Below, one piece after another: positions 9,274 to 16,728 of a stretch of DNA of 19,023 nucleotides (position 1 is its first letter; each line of letters starts with the position of its first letter). Both the position numbers and the translations under genes were made by a program. The notes beneath the pieces were generated by a model that worked only from the letters and a program-made list of their open reading frames with translations, did not search any database and was not told the DNA's origin. Origin of the DNA: an uncultured Oscillospiraceae bacterium (GTDB taxonomy: Bacteria; Bacillota; Clostridia; Oscillospirales; Oscillospiraceae). The stretch is from the NCBI GenBank assembly GCA_958436045.1, contig CAUBIP010000029.1:1-19023 (forward strand). Reading direction: 5' to 3'.

Positions 9274-11140
9274 GAAGCTGCAACCTCATTTCTTTTTGTA
9301 GGTTCGGGTCTGCCTGCCGCGTCAGCGCCGCGCGCAACAGACCGGTCAGCCCGCTCTCCGATTCTGCCTCGGGGGCCGGGTCCGGATTTTCCGGCGGATT
9401 GGGTTCCGGATCCGGGGTCGGATTCGGGTCCGGTGTCGGGGACGGGTCCGGGTTGACTGGCCCGGTGGCCGGAAGCACCTGCTCCACGATCTGCTTGCCG
9501 CAGCGGGCGCAGTAGTAGCCGACCCAGCCGTCCGCCGTCTCCGTCGGCTCGACGCGGGTCTCCGTCTGCTTCAGGTGATCTCGCTCTGATACGTAGCCGC
9601 CGACCCAGCTGTAGCAGTAGTGGTCAAATTGGCCGCCCTGCCGGCTGGAGCTGCCGACATCCTTGCCATAGGCCAGGGTAAAACGCATCTGGATCGTGCT
9701 GCCCGCAGAGACGACCTCCGCGCCCATAGACTGGGTGATGCCCACACCATTCATATAGCACAGCCAGCCAGAACCGGAGGTATAATCCCGGTCGCCGAGG
9801 CTATCGCTGTTATACGTCGGCTGGATGACGAAGCCATCCGTCTCCAGAATTTGCGCCAGGGTATCAGGAATGCTCCCGTCAAACGAGCCGGAGCGGTAGA
9901 TGCGGCTCAGATAGTAGCTGCCGCCGCGGCTGGCTTCCACACTGTAGCCGTAGGAATCCAGCGCCGCCTCGACGACGTCCGCCGCTGTATCACCGGCCTT
10001 GACATCCACGGTGATGGTGTCCATCACATCCAGACCAACGGTCGTCGCGTCCAGGATGACCGTCGCCTGACCGGTGACATCCCCCTGGGCCGTGGACAGA
10101 TAGCGGATGGAGTAGCGCTGCCAGGCGCTGTTTTTGCCGTTTTGGTCGTCCACTGCAAGAACCGTCACGTAATAAAGCTTTTCATCTCCGATGTTCGGCG
10201 GGGTAAAGGAAAGGGCGTAGTTATACGTATCTTTACCGGTATACTCCCGAATTTCCGTCGTCGTCCCTGTCTCGGTATCGGTGAGCTGGACGGTAATAAA
10301 GTTGTTCTGGATATAATGCCCGTCCGCCGCAGTGACTGTGACTTTAAACTCAAAGGCATTGTTCTTTTCATCATGGCAGCCGCCCTGGCTGGTGATGGCA
10401 TCGTCCAGATTGGTGACGATCTTCGGTGCGTCGCCCATGTTGGGATTGTCCGGCCCGGCGTGCTGCACCTCGTAGGTAACCGTCACCGTCCGCTCCATCA
10501 GGCTTTTGCCATCCTTCATCAGGTACATCCGAAATTCGTTGCTGCCGAAGGAGAGCGTTGCCTCGAAATTTCCCTTTCGGTCGCTTTCCAGTGTCCGGAA
10601 GCGGTTGTTCGTGGCCTTATTTTTCAGCTTCACCTGGACGTATGCCTTGCTCCCGGCATTGATGGCCCGGGCATAAAACGGCAGGATATCGTCCGTCAGG
10701 TCACTTTCATAGACCGTGCCGTTTGCCAGGTTCGTCACAATATCCGGCTCACCGGGGACCGGTGCCGGATCCGGATCCGGATTCACGCCTTCTCCGTTGC
10801 CGGGCGTTGTATTTCCGCCGGGCTGGGGCTGGGTGTTATTGGAAGGGGTCGGCTGCTGGATGACCGTCTCCGGCTGTTCCCCCGGCTGCGGGTCCTCCTG
10901 CTGCTGAGGCTGCTCCTGCTCTTCCCGCTCCAGCTCTAATTCCGCCTGCTCCGCACTGGTCAGCCCCCCGACCGTTCCGGCCAGGGTCTCCTGCTCCAGC
11001 GGCTCGGTCTTCTGCGCCTGGAGAGGATTTTCCGGCGCAGCCCGCCCGGCGCCCACCAGGCTAAGGGTCAAGCCCGCCAATAGCACAACAGCCAGCGCCA
11101 GCCCCACCCAGCGCTGGATCGGTTTCTTTCTTTGCTTCAT
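9188..11140 (-). CDS. Secreted DUF4430 protein with Ig-like domains (intrinsic-factor beta-domain-like)
   Basis: 650 residues; AGGTGG precedes the ATG by about 6 bases. The N-terminus is a signal peptide or signal anchor (basic KQRKKPIQR, then a hydrophobic stretch to about 35). It is followed by an acidic Glu/Gln/Pro linker with NTQPQPGG and PDPDPAP runs (about 45-132), two Ig/cadherin-like sandwiches (about 137-223 and 238-345), and a DUF4430 domain (about 360-493) with TVDVKAGDTAADVVEAAL and GSGWLCYMNGVGIT. Then come a YYCARCGK knuckle near 543 and a Pro/Asp/Glu-rich tail. DUF4430 is the family related to the C-terminal cobalamin-binding domain of intrinsic factor and transcobalamin. It is the first gene after the B12 riboswitch, so a corrinoid-capture role is a strong inference. 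The last 86 bp overlap the next gene, and the final residues look unstructured. Confidence 0.85.
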   Translation of the reverse strand: MKQRKKPIQRWVGLALAVVLLAGLTLSLVGAGRAAPENPLQAQKTEPLEQETLAGTVGGLTSAEQAELELEREEQEQPQQQEDPQPGEQPETVIQQPTPSNNTQPQPGGNTTPGNGEGVNPDPDPAPVPGEPDIVTNLANGTVYESDLTDDILPFYARAINAGSKAYVQVKLKNKATNNRFRTLESDRKGNFEATLSFGSNEFRMYLMKDGKSLMERTVTVTYEVQHAGPDNPNMGDAPKIVTNLDDAITSQGGCHDEKNNAFEFKVTVTAADGHYIQNNFITVQLTDTETGTTTEIREYTGKDTYNYALSFTPPNIGDEKLYYVTVLAVDDQNGKNSAWQRYSIRYLSTAQGDVTGQATVILDATTVGLDVMDTITVDVKAGDTAADVVEAALDSYGYSVEASRGGSYYLSRIYRSGSFDGSIPDTLAQILETDGFVIQPTYNSDSLGDRDYTSGSGWLCYMNGVGITQSMGAEVVSAGSTIQMRFTLAYGKDVGSSSRQGGQFDHYCYSWVGGYVSERDHLKQTETRVEPTETADGWVGYYCARCGKQIVEQVLPATGPVNPDPSPTPDPNPTPDPEPNPPENPDPAPEAESESGLTGLLRAALTRQADPNLQKEMRLQLLEKTENFGQRIGGRPLYFLRAAARLGRL

Positions 11141-11206
11141 GCAATCCCACCTAAATATACTCTGCCGGGCGATCCCCGGCGCTATTTCCTTCTATTGCTA
11201 TAGTAT

Positions 11207-11247
11207 AAAAACGGCTGTCATAACACGTCGCGCGTTATAACAGCCGT
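11207..11247 (-). terminator. Intrinsic terminator of the riboswitch expression platform
   Basis: On the minus strand a 17-bp stem with a 3-nt loop (11211-11247; two G-U wobbles) is followed directly by U5 and then AUAC. It lies 34 nt downstream of the B12 box and about 70 bp before the first gene, so cobalamin binding is expected to favour termination and lower operon expression. A small hairpin (AAACC...GGUUU, 11261-11278) lies between the aptamer and terminator and may be part of the switch. Confidence 0.9.
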
Positions 11248-11280
11248 CTTCCTGCATAATAAACCAAATATACGGTTTCC

Positions 11281-11440
11281 CACGAGCAGGTCTTCTGACT
11301 CACGCTTCTCCTCCCACCTGCGCAGCCTTCCCGGTCTCCCAGTGACTCATTTTGTGCAGGCGGCATCCACGCATACAGCGGCGGTACCGTCCAGGCCTCT
11401 CACCTGATTCCCTATTCTCTCCGGCAGGGGCCGGAGCACT
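11281..11440 (-). ncRNA. Cobalamin riboswitch (AdoCbl-type aptamer)
   Basis: Read on the minus strand, conserved elements occur in the canonical order: GGGAAUCAGGUG (11412-11401), then the CCGCCGCUGU region, GUCACUG (11346-11340; consensus GCCACUG), GGGAAGG (11332-11326), and the B12 box AGUCAGAAGACCUGCU (11300-11285). The element lies between a strong promoter and an intrinsic terminator upstream of the DUF4430 operon, so it is expected to switch the six downstream genes off when corrinoid is plentiful. The motif match is close enough that I consider the class certain. The exact 5' edge is approximate; a 7-bp CUCCGGC/GCCGGAG hairpin just upstream may belong to it. Confidence 0.95.
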
Positions 11441-11467
11441 CATGGCTTGTATAAAATTGGTATCTCT

Positions 11468-11496
11468 ATCATACAGAATGGGACACGTTTTGTCAA
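11468..11496 (-). promoter_or_regulatory. SigA-type promoter of the cobalamin-riboswitch operon
   Basis: On the minus strand: TTGACA (11496-11491), a 17-bp spacer, then TATGAT (11473-11468). This is a near-consensus vegetative promoter. Initiation would fall near 11461, about 20-50 nt before the riboswitch aptamer. Confidence 0.85.
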
Positions 11497-11522
11497 GCAT
11501 TTTTTCCCTCTGCAAATGACTG

Positions 11523-11560
11523 GCGGGGACTGGCACACACCCCAGCCCCCGCGCTTTTTT
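11523..11560 (+). terminator. Hairpin plus T6 in plus orientation, downstream of the BMP gene
   Basis: An 11-bp stem (11523-11533 with 11542-11552; one mismatch that pairs as G-U on the minus-strand RNA) with an 8-base loop, followed by GCTTTTTT on the plus strand. The BMP operon comes from the other side, where the hairpin is preceded by A6 but not followed by a U tract. It is therefore a canonical terminator only for plus-strand transcripts, and at most a U-less hairpin for the BMP mRNA. Confidence 0.6.
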
Positions 11561-11610
11561 CAGAAGGAACGTATTAAATTCTCATTATAATCACGATAAT
11601 CACGGCATAA

Positions 11611-12762
11611 TCACGGCAGTGTGCCGATGACATTATCCAGCAGCCAGTAGCAGTCGATGAGTTCTTCCGTGGTGAAGGTCTCGCCGTCGGCCAACAGCTC
11701 ATTGCCGTCGCGGTCGGAAAGTGGGCCGCCCATAACAACATATTTGCCATTCAGAATATCTTCATACATGGCATTGCATTTTTCAATCACGTCGGCGGGC
11801 ATAATCTCAGCGTTCCAGTCGCTGAGGGCCGCCGCGCCCTCTTCGATACCGGCATATTTCGGAGAATTATCCCATTTGTCGCTGGCAATCTGGGTGATAA
11901 TCTCTTTAAACTGAGGCGCCCAGTTCCAGCAGAAGGACGTCAGCACAGCCTCCGGCGCGTAATCGTGCATATCGATGTTATAGCCGGTGCAATAGCCGCC
12001 AGCCTCCTGGGCCGCCTGACAAACTGCAGTGCTGGAGCCGTTGTAGCCTAAACACTTAATGCCGCTCTGCAGCAGAGAATTGGCACATTCCTTTTCAATG
12101 GCCGGATCATACCAGCTGTTGACCCAAGCGATTTGGACCGTCGCATTCGGGCGTGCCGCCTTTGCGCCAGCAGCAAAGGCATTGATGCCGCGGACAACGG
12201 AGGTCTGCGGGTTCGGCGCGACATAACCCAACTGGTCGACATCGCTCATCAGCGCTGCGGCGTAGCCGCACATGAAGATTGCTTCAATATCCCGGCAACT
12301 GTAGCCGCAGCAGTTCTCGCTGGTGTCGCCCTCAAACTGGGCAAAATAGACATCCGGATACTGGGCACATAAGCCGTTAATATTGGTCACAAAGCCAGAC
12401 GAACCGCCAATGATCAGATTGCAGCCGTCGTCGATGAGCTGCACAATGGTAGAGTCCGCCTCCGAGCCCCCCTCAGACAGCGACTCGATCATGACAATCT
12501 GATCGTCCGTCATGCCCAAGTCTGCGGCAGCTCTTTTCAGCCCCTCCGCCTGCGCTTGACACCAGCCGCCGTCGACCACAACGTTGGTCAGCAGCAGGCC
12601 GACCTTCATTTTGCTGTAATCCACGGTATCGTCTTCACCATCTGCCTGGGTGCCTGCGTTTGGCGGTGTCGAGCTGCTGCCGGGATCTTTCTCGCCGCGG
12701 CAGCCTGCAAACAGGCACAGCAGCATTCCAATCACAAGAAACAATGCAACGATTTTCTTCAT
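11611..12762 (-). CDS. BMP-family (PnrA/Med-like) substrate-binding lipoprotein
   Basis: 383 residues from ATG 12762, chosen because it starts a lipoprotein signal (MKKIVALF...LCLFAGC, lipid Cys21) and has GGGGGG 7 bases upstream; an in-frame ATG 60 bp earlier lacks this. After a Ser/Pro/Gly linker the mature part begins KVGLLLTNVVVDGGWCQAQAEGL. That is the pattern of BMP-type periplasmic-binding proteins, whose known members bind purine nucleosides or related compounds for ABC importers. Later features include IIGGSSGFV and APQFKEIITQI. It follows the 8-oxoguanine-deaminase-like gene in the same direction, so the ligand may be a purine-like or methylated nitrogen compound. It is an orphan here: no ATPase or permease genes follow, only noncoding sequence and the riboswitch operon. 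Confidence 0.9.
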   Translation of the reverse strand: MKKIVALFLVIGMLLCLFAGCRGEKDPGSSSTPPNAGTQADGEDDTVDYSKMKVGLLLTNVVVDGGWCQAQAEGLKRAAADLGMTDDQIVMIESLSEGGSEADSTIVQLIDDGCNLIIGGSSGFVTNINGLCAQYPDVYFAQFEGDTSENCCGYSCRDIEAIFMCGYAAALMSDVDQLGYVAPNPQTSVVRGINAFAAGAKAARPNATVQIAWVNSWYDPAIEKECANSLLQSGIKCLGYNGSSTAVCQAAQEAGGYCTGYNIDMHDYAPEAVLTSFCWNWAPQFKEIITQIASDKWDNSPKYAGIEEGAAALSDWNAEIMPADVIEKCNAMYEDILNGKYVVMGGPLSDRDGNELLADGETFTTEELIDCYWLLDNVIGTLP

Positions 12763-12805
12763 GGTTTGTCCCCCCCTATTTTCACATACATCCAATCCGA
12801 TGATC

Positions 12806-12854
12806 GCGGCGTTCCGCCGCAAGGTTGCGTTGCGTTCCGCGCACCGAAGTGCGC
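12806..12854 (-). other. Two intercistronic hairpins between the amidohydrolase and BMP genes
   Basis: In the 147-bp gap a GCGCAC-UUCG-GUGCGC tetraloop hairpin (12854-12839) and a perfect GCGGCG-GAA-CGCCGC hairpin (12820-12806) follow each other. On the minus-strand mRNA neither is followed by a U tract, so they look more like mRNA processing or stabilising elements than terminators. On the plus strand the first is followed by CTTTTT, which could act as a terminator against antisense transcription. Confidence 0.6.
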
Positions 12855-12909
12855 CTTTTTGGTTTTCTTTTTGCTTTTCGTGTGTTCCGTTTTCTGTATC
12901 GCTCCGGCA

Positions 12910-14262
12910 CTATGCCAGATACCGCCTCACCTCCCGCTCCGCCGACTGGGCAAGCTTCTCTTCGTCCACGCCGGTCAGGCGGCCGCGTGCAACGCAGATT
13001 TTTCCGTTTGCAATCGTATAGTCCACTGGCTGCTTCAAGCCGACGGTGCAGAGCATCGCCTTGGGGTCATAGCAGGCGCCCACGAGCTCCAGCCGCCGGG
13101 CGTCCACCAAAAATAGGTCCGCGCATTTGCCCGGTTCCAGGGAGCCGATCTCCCGCTCCCGACCCAGCAGCCGCGCGCCGCCCATGGTCGCGACCTTCAA
13201 AAGGTCATAGCCCGAGGGTGCCTTGTCGCTGGATTGCAGCCGGTGCAGCAGATAGCTCACCCGCAGCTCCTCCAAGAGGTTTGAGCCGTCGTTGGAGGCA
13301 GAGCCGTCCACGCCCAGGCCCACCGGAATCCCCATCCGCAGCATCTCCGGAATGCGGGCGATGCCCGATGAGAGCTTCATATTGGAGATGGGGCAATGGC
13401 ACACGCCCGTCCCTGTCTCGGCCAGCAGGCGCAGCTCCTCGTCATTGAAATGGATGCCGTGGGCATACCAGACATCCGGACCGACCCAGCCCAGGCTCTG
13501 CATATACGCCAGGGGCCGCATCCCGACCCGCTCCAACGTATAGCGCTCCTCATCCTTCGTCTCGCACAGATGCGTGTGCAGCCGCACGCCGTATTGCCGC
13601 GCCAGGATCGCGCTTTGCCGCAGCAGCTCCGCCGAGACAGAGAACGGCGAGCACGGCGCCAGGGCCACCCGGCGCATGGACTGGAACGACGGGTCGTGAT
13701 ACGTCTCGATGGCGGTCACGCTCTGGCGCATGATCTCATCGACATCCTGCACGACGGAATCCGGCGGCAGGCCGCCGTCCTTCTTCGAAAGATCCATGCT
13801 GCCCCGGGAAAAATGCATCCGCACCCCCAGCTGCTCCGCAGCCTGCGCCTGCGCCCCCAGCAGGTCCCCGGCATCCGCCGGGAAGACATAGTGATGGTCA
13901 AACACGCTGGTGCAGCCGTTTTTCAGCAGCTCGCCCATCCCAGTCAGAGAGGACAGCCGGACCGTCTCCTCCCGTAGGCCCTTCCAGATCTCATAGAGTG
14001 TCGTGAGCCAGTCAAACAGCTCCATATTCTGTACCTGGGGCAGATTGCGGGAGAAGACCTGGTAGAGATGATGGTGCGTGTTCACAAGCCCCGGATAGCA
14101 GAGCATGTGGGACGCGTCCAGCACCTCGTCCGCCGCCGGAGCCTCCGGCCCGATGGAGCGGATGAGCCCGTCCTCACAGTAGAGATTGACGTTTTCGTAC
14201 ACCCGGTCCTCCGCGTCACAAGAAACCAGGGTTTTGATATTTCGAATGAGCAGCCGATGCAT
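12910..14262 (-). CDS. 8-oxoguanine deaminase-like amidohydrolase
   Basis: 450 residues, AAGGAGG 6 bases before ATG 14262. It is a metal-dependent amidohydrolase of the TRZ/ATZ subgroup. The metal motif NTHHHLYQ (His63/His65) is followed by FDWLTTLYEIWKGL, GCTSVFDHHYVFP, HFSRGSMDLSKKDGGLPPD, APCSPFSVS, LHTHLCETKDE, WYAHGIHF, CHCPISNMKLSSGIA and GLGVDGSASNDGSN. The combination SRG...GGLPPD, APCSPFSVS and GVDGSASND is what I recall of experimentally studied 8-oxoguanine deaminases, which turn 8-oxoguanine into urate and ammonia in the cytosol. The true substrate may be a relative such as a methylated guanine, isocytosine or pterin. It is 25 bp downstream of the corrinoid methyltransferase gene and co-directional, suggesting one pathway that demethylates and deaminates the same compound class. 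Confidence 0.85.
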   Translation of the reverse strand: MHRLLIRNIKTLVSCDAEDRVYENVNLYCEDGLIRSIGPEAPAADEVLDASHMLCYPGLVNTHHHLYQVFSRNLPQVQNMELFDWLTTLYEIWKGLREETVRLSSLTGMGELLKNGCTSVFDHHYVFPADAGDLLGAQAQAAEQLGVRMHFSRGSMDLSKKDGGLPPDSVVQDVDEIMRQSVTAIETYHDPSFQSMRRVALAPCSPFSVSAELLRQSAILARQYGVRLHTHLCETKDEERYTLERVGMRPLAYMQSLGWVGPDVWYAHGIHFNDEELRLLAETGTGVCHCPISNMKLSSGIARIPEMLRMGIPVGLGVDGSASNDGSNLLEELRVSYLLHRLQSSDKAPSGYDLLKVATMGGARLLGREREIGSLEPGKCADLFLVDARRLELVGACYDPKAMLCTVGLKQPVDYTIANGKICVARGRLTGVDEEKLAQSAEREVRRYLA

Positions 14263-14287
14263 GGGTACCTCCTTGCAAGCCGCAGCC

Positions 14288-15664
14288 TTAGTATTGCAGC
14301 TTCAAGCCGATCTTGGCCACGTCCTCTTTGACTTTCTGATAGATTTCCAGCCACTGGGGCGTCGGCTCGACCTTGATCGGGTCATACGCCTCCAGGAAGC
14401 TCTTACCGATTGGCTTTTTGTCCAGAACTGGCACATAGTGCTTCTGGAACTGGCAAATCATCTCATTGGCGTCTTTTCGCGACAAGCCCGCCGCTGCATG
14501 GGCGACCTCGCCGTTGAACCGCGCCTCCAGACCGGTCACATGTAGGATCTCGACACCGACTGCCGAGCGAACCCCGTCGATCCGGGCCGTCCCGGAGACC
14601 GTCGCCGCCGTCGCCATTGTCGCGCATTCGTAAAGCAGGCTCTCCGTCATGGGGCCGGAGACCGGCGAGGTCATGACCGCCGTCAGAAGATGCGTGTTGC
14701 GGTTGACCGCCTGTTGCGCCGCACTGGCCGCCCAGATTAACTCCGGCGCGGTATCGCAGTTGTAGAAGGGGTGCGTCGGGCAAATGGAGAAGGTCGTCGC
14801 CATATTGACGACGCATTCCAGCAAGATCCCCGCCACAGAACAGATGGCCACGCCCTCTGCGCTCCCGGCGTACCCGCCGAGAATAGAGTTATAGAACGAG
14901 TGGATCACGCAGCCGGTCTTGACCAGGTGTGCTACTTTGATGAGCAGCCCGTAATTCGTCTTCAGCTCGCTGACGAAGCAGGTGTGATGCCAATCCTCCT
15001 GCGGGAAGCCGCCATAGGACGAAGCAGAGAGCTCGCCGATCTCCGAAACGGCGTTTTCCACGACGCCGATGCCGATACCGGGGCGGCCCGCCCGCTGGGC
15101 AGCGGATTTGATGAGCTCGACCTCCCGCCAGGCAAGCAGGACCTCCCAGGGACTGCGGGTCTTCGGCGTGCGGCCGTGGGCTGTATAGAAATTGCAGCCG
15201 ACGATGGAGTCGACCACCGGCTCCTTGGCGTAGCTCTCCATAACAGCCGAGAACCATTCCTCCGGGATCGGCGCGCCAAAGCCACCGCCGACAATCTTGG
15301 GCACGACCGGGTCCTCCGGCCGCCGGGAGACGATGGTGCACTGGTCCAGTCCAGAGCCGATGGTCACCTGATCCGGCGCCCACCGCAACGCCTGGCGGAT
15401 CTCCTCTTCCGTGAAGAGCATCTGCACATGGGTATCCGTACAGTAGACGCCCGCCGTGCAGGCCAGCTCCAGGCCGGCGGCAAAGAAGCGGTCTGCCATC
15501 TCGTCGCTGGTCAGGATCGCGTCGTCGCGATCGTACTGCAGGTCATATTTTTTGATGAGCTTCCGGACTGTTTTCGCGATTAGCTTATCAAAATCCTTTT
15601 CATCCATCACCGGGCCGTTGTCCATCCGGTCCAGGACGGTCAATAATCTCGTATGTGACTTCAT
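14288..15664 (-). CDS. Non-pyrrolysine MttB-family corrinoid methyltransferase
   Basis: 458 residues. An AGGGTGAGG ribosome site precedes ATG 15664. It belongs to the trimethylamine:corrinoid methyltransferase (MttB) superfamily, TIM-barrel enzymes that move a methyl group from a quaternary or methylated amine onto Co(I) of a partner corrinoid protein. Sequence signs include DKLIAKTVRKLIKKYDLQYD at the N-terminus, TCIVSRRPEDP-like text near 110 and the Ala/Gly/Met-rich barrel MTSPVSGPMTESLLYECATM. The frame has no in-frame amber codon, so it is the non-Pyl type (as MtgB, MtpB, MtcB), not a trimethylamine enzyme. Its substrate is unknown. The adjacent corrinoid protein ends 4 bp before this start, so they are a matched pair; no activating (RamA-like) protein or folate methyltransferase is in the window. 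Confidence 0.9.
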   Translation of the reverse strand: MKSHTRLLTVLDRMDNGPVMDEKDFDKLIAKTVRKLIKKYDLQYDRDDAILTSDEMADRFFAAGLELACTAGVYCTDTHVQMLFTEEEIRQALRWAPDQVTIGSGLDQCTIVSRRPEDPVVPKIVGGGFGAPIPEEWFSAVMESYAKEPVVDSIVGCNFYTAHGRTPKTRSPWEVLLAWREVELIKSAAQRAGRPGIGIGVVENAVSEIGELSASSYGGFPQEDWHHTCFVSELKTNYGLLIKVAHLVKTGCVIHSFYNSILGGYAGSAEGVAICSVAGILLECVVNMATTFSICPTHPFYNCDTAPELIWAASAAQQAVNRNTHLLTAVMTSPVSGPMTESLLYECATMATAATVSGTARIDGVRSAVGVEILHVTGLEARFNGEVAHAAAGLSRKDANEMICQFQKHYVPVLDKKPIGKSFLEAYDPIKVEPTPQWLEIYQKVKEDVAKIGLKLQY

Positions 15665-15668
15665 GCCC

Positions 15669-16325
15669 TCACCCTGCCTTTCTGGATTCCATCATCGTTC
15701 TGCACAGCTCCACCGCCGCATTGGCGTCGTCACTGTAGCCATCTGCGCCGATGGACTCGGCCCAAACCTGGGACACCGGCCCACCGCCGACAATGACCTT
15801 GAATTCGTCCCGCACGCCTAGGCCCTGGAGCATCTTGATCAGATCCGCCATATAGGGCATGGACGTCGTCAGCAGTGAGGACAGGGCAATAATATCGACC
15901 TTCTCCCGACGGGCCGTCTCGATAAACGAATAGGGCTGCACATCGTTGCCCAGGTCAATGACCTCGTAGCCATTGACCTCCAGCAGGGTAGCAACGATGT
16001 TTTTACCAATGTCATGCACGTCGCCCTGGACGGTCCCGATGACGACCTTCCCTGCGCTCTGTGCACCCGACGCGGCACCCAGCAAATGGGCCCGGATCTC
16101 ATCCTTAACCGCCTTGGCCACGTCCGCCGACATCACCAGATCCGGCAGGAACAGCTCCAGCCGCGCAAACCGGTCCCCGATATCATCCAGGATCGGCACC
16201 AGGCATTTCTGCACGATCTCCAGCGGTGAAGTCCCCGCCTCGATTTGAGCCCGGGTAAGCTCGACCGCCTCGTCTTCCTCTCCGTCGAGGACATATTCCA
16301 GCAATTGATCATAAAACTGTTGCAT
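15669..16325 (-). CDS. Corrinoid protein (methyltransferase cognate, MtbC/MttC-like)
   Basis: 218 residues from ATG 16325, chosen for GGGAGG 7 bases upstream; a longer in-frame ORF to 16424 reads through the promoter and leader. The N-terminal helical cap (about 1-90) carries PLEIVQKCLVPILDDIGDRF, then the B12-binding Rossmann domain has GTVQGDVHDIGKN (DxHxxG; His104 is the lower cobalt ligand), LSSLLTTSMP and VIVGGGPVSQ. In the cytosol it takes the methyl group from the MttB-type enzyme encoded next and passes it to a second methyltransferase. It is first in the operon, behind a good promoter divergent from gntR. It depends on corrinoid cofactor, which links it logically to the B12-riboswitch operon downstream. 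Confidence 0.94.
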   Translation of the reverse strand: MQQFYDQLLEYVLDGEEDEAVELTRAQIEAGTSPLEIVQKCLVPILDDIGDRFARLELFLPDLVMSADVAKAVKDEIRAHLLGAASGAQSAGKVVIGTVQGDVHDIGKNIVATLLEVNGYEVIDLGNDVQPYSFIETARREKVDIIALSSLLTTSMPYMADLIKMLQGLGVRDEFKVIVGGGPVSQVWAESIGADGYSDDANAAVELCRTMMESRKAG

Positions 16326-16395
16326 GTGCGAACCTCCCTGTGTCGTTTCGTTTCCCTTGCGAAACGCCGCCGCGGCAGCGCCGGTTCCTATTTTG

Positions 16396-16424
16396 AAGAT
16401 AGCACGGTATTTTGGGAATGTCAA
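16396..16424 (-). promoter_or_regulatory. Promoter of the corrinoid-methyltransferase operon
   Basis: On the minus strand: TTGACA (16424-16419), a 17-bp spacer, TATCTT (16401-16396). The -35 is perfect and the -10 matches four of six positions, consistent with a promoter that a regulator must help or repress. The leader from about 16389 contains a CGTTTC...GAAACG hairpin before the GGGAGG site. Confidence 0.7.
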
Positions 16425-16504
16425 ATAGAATATTTCAACTTTTTTATGTGCAATATGCCGGTTTTATCGTTAAATTTCATAAATTTAAAATTATTTTCAA
16501 ATTT

Positions 16505-16520
16505 ATCAGTAAGACTCATC
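16505..16520. repeat. Copy 1 of a 16-bp repeat, imperfect palindrome
   Basis: ATCAGTAAGACTCATC; it differs from copy 2 (16730-16745) at one base. The half-sites ATCAGT and ACTCAT are one mismatch away from a perfect palindrome. It is a candidate operator for the GntR-family regulator encoded nearby, or the edge of an inserted module. Confidence 0.55.
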
Positions 16521-16728
16521 CTGCTGCGCCCATATCCCAGCCGCTGCACCGCCGATGTAGCCACTGCGCCGTCCTCCGATACGTTCCATCCCCTCGCCGG
16601 GAAAAATTCCCGTCGTGGCCACCCAAACTGCGAAATCTGCGGTTTGTTTTCCCGCGGAACAACCCGCTCGCCTGTCAGCACACCGCCCGGGTAAAGATGC
16701 GCCGCCGACGCAGGAAATCCTCCGCAAC

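Noticed and set aside
9370..9450. GC-rich tandem-like repeats at the DNA level (also near 10760-10790)
   Set aside because: They simply encode Pro-Asp/Pro-Glu linkers of the DUF4430 protein and are not a separate repeat element or CRISPR.
9461..9475. LPATG motif in the DUF4430 protein, resembling a sortase signal
   Set aside because: It lies more than 70 residues from the C-terminus and is followed by a Pro/Asp-rich linker with no hydrophobic segment and basic tail, so it is not a cell-wall sorting signal.
11300..11536. Minus-strand small ORF across the leader
   Set aside because: It covers the promoter and the riboswitch aptamer; the base conservation is explained by RNA structure, and no ribosome site is present.
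14288..15664. Pyrrolysine-containing trimethylamine methyltransferase
   Set aside because: The reading frame is full length without an in-frame TAG codon, so it is the non-Pyl branch with a different substrate.
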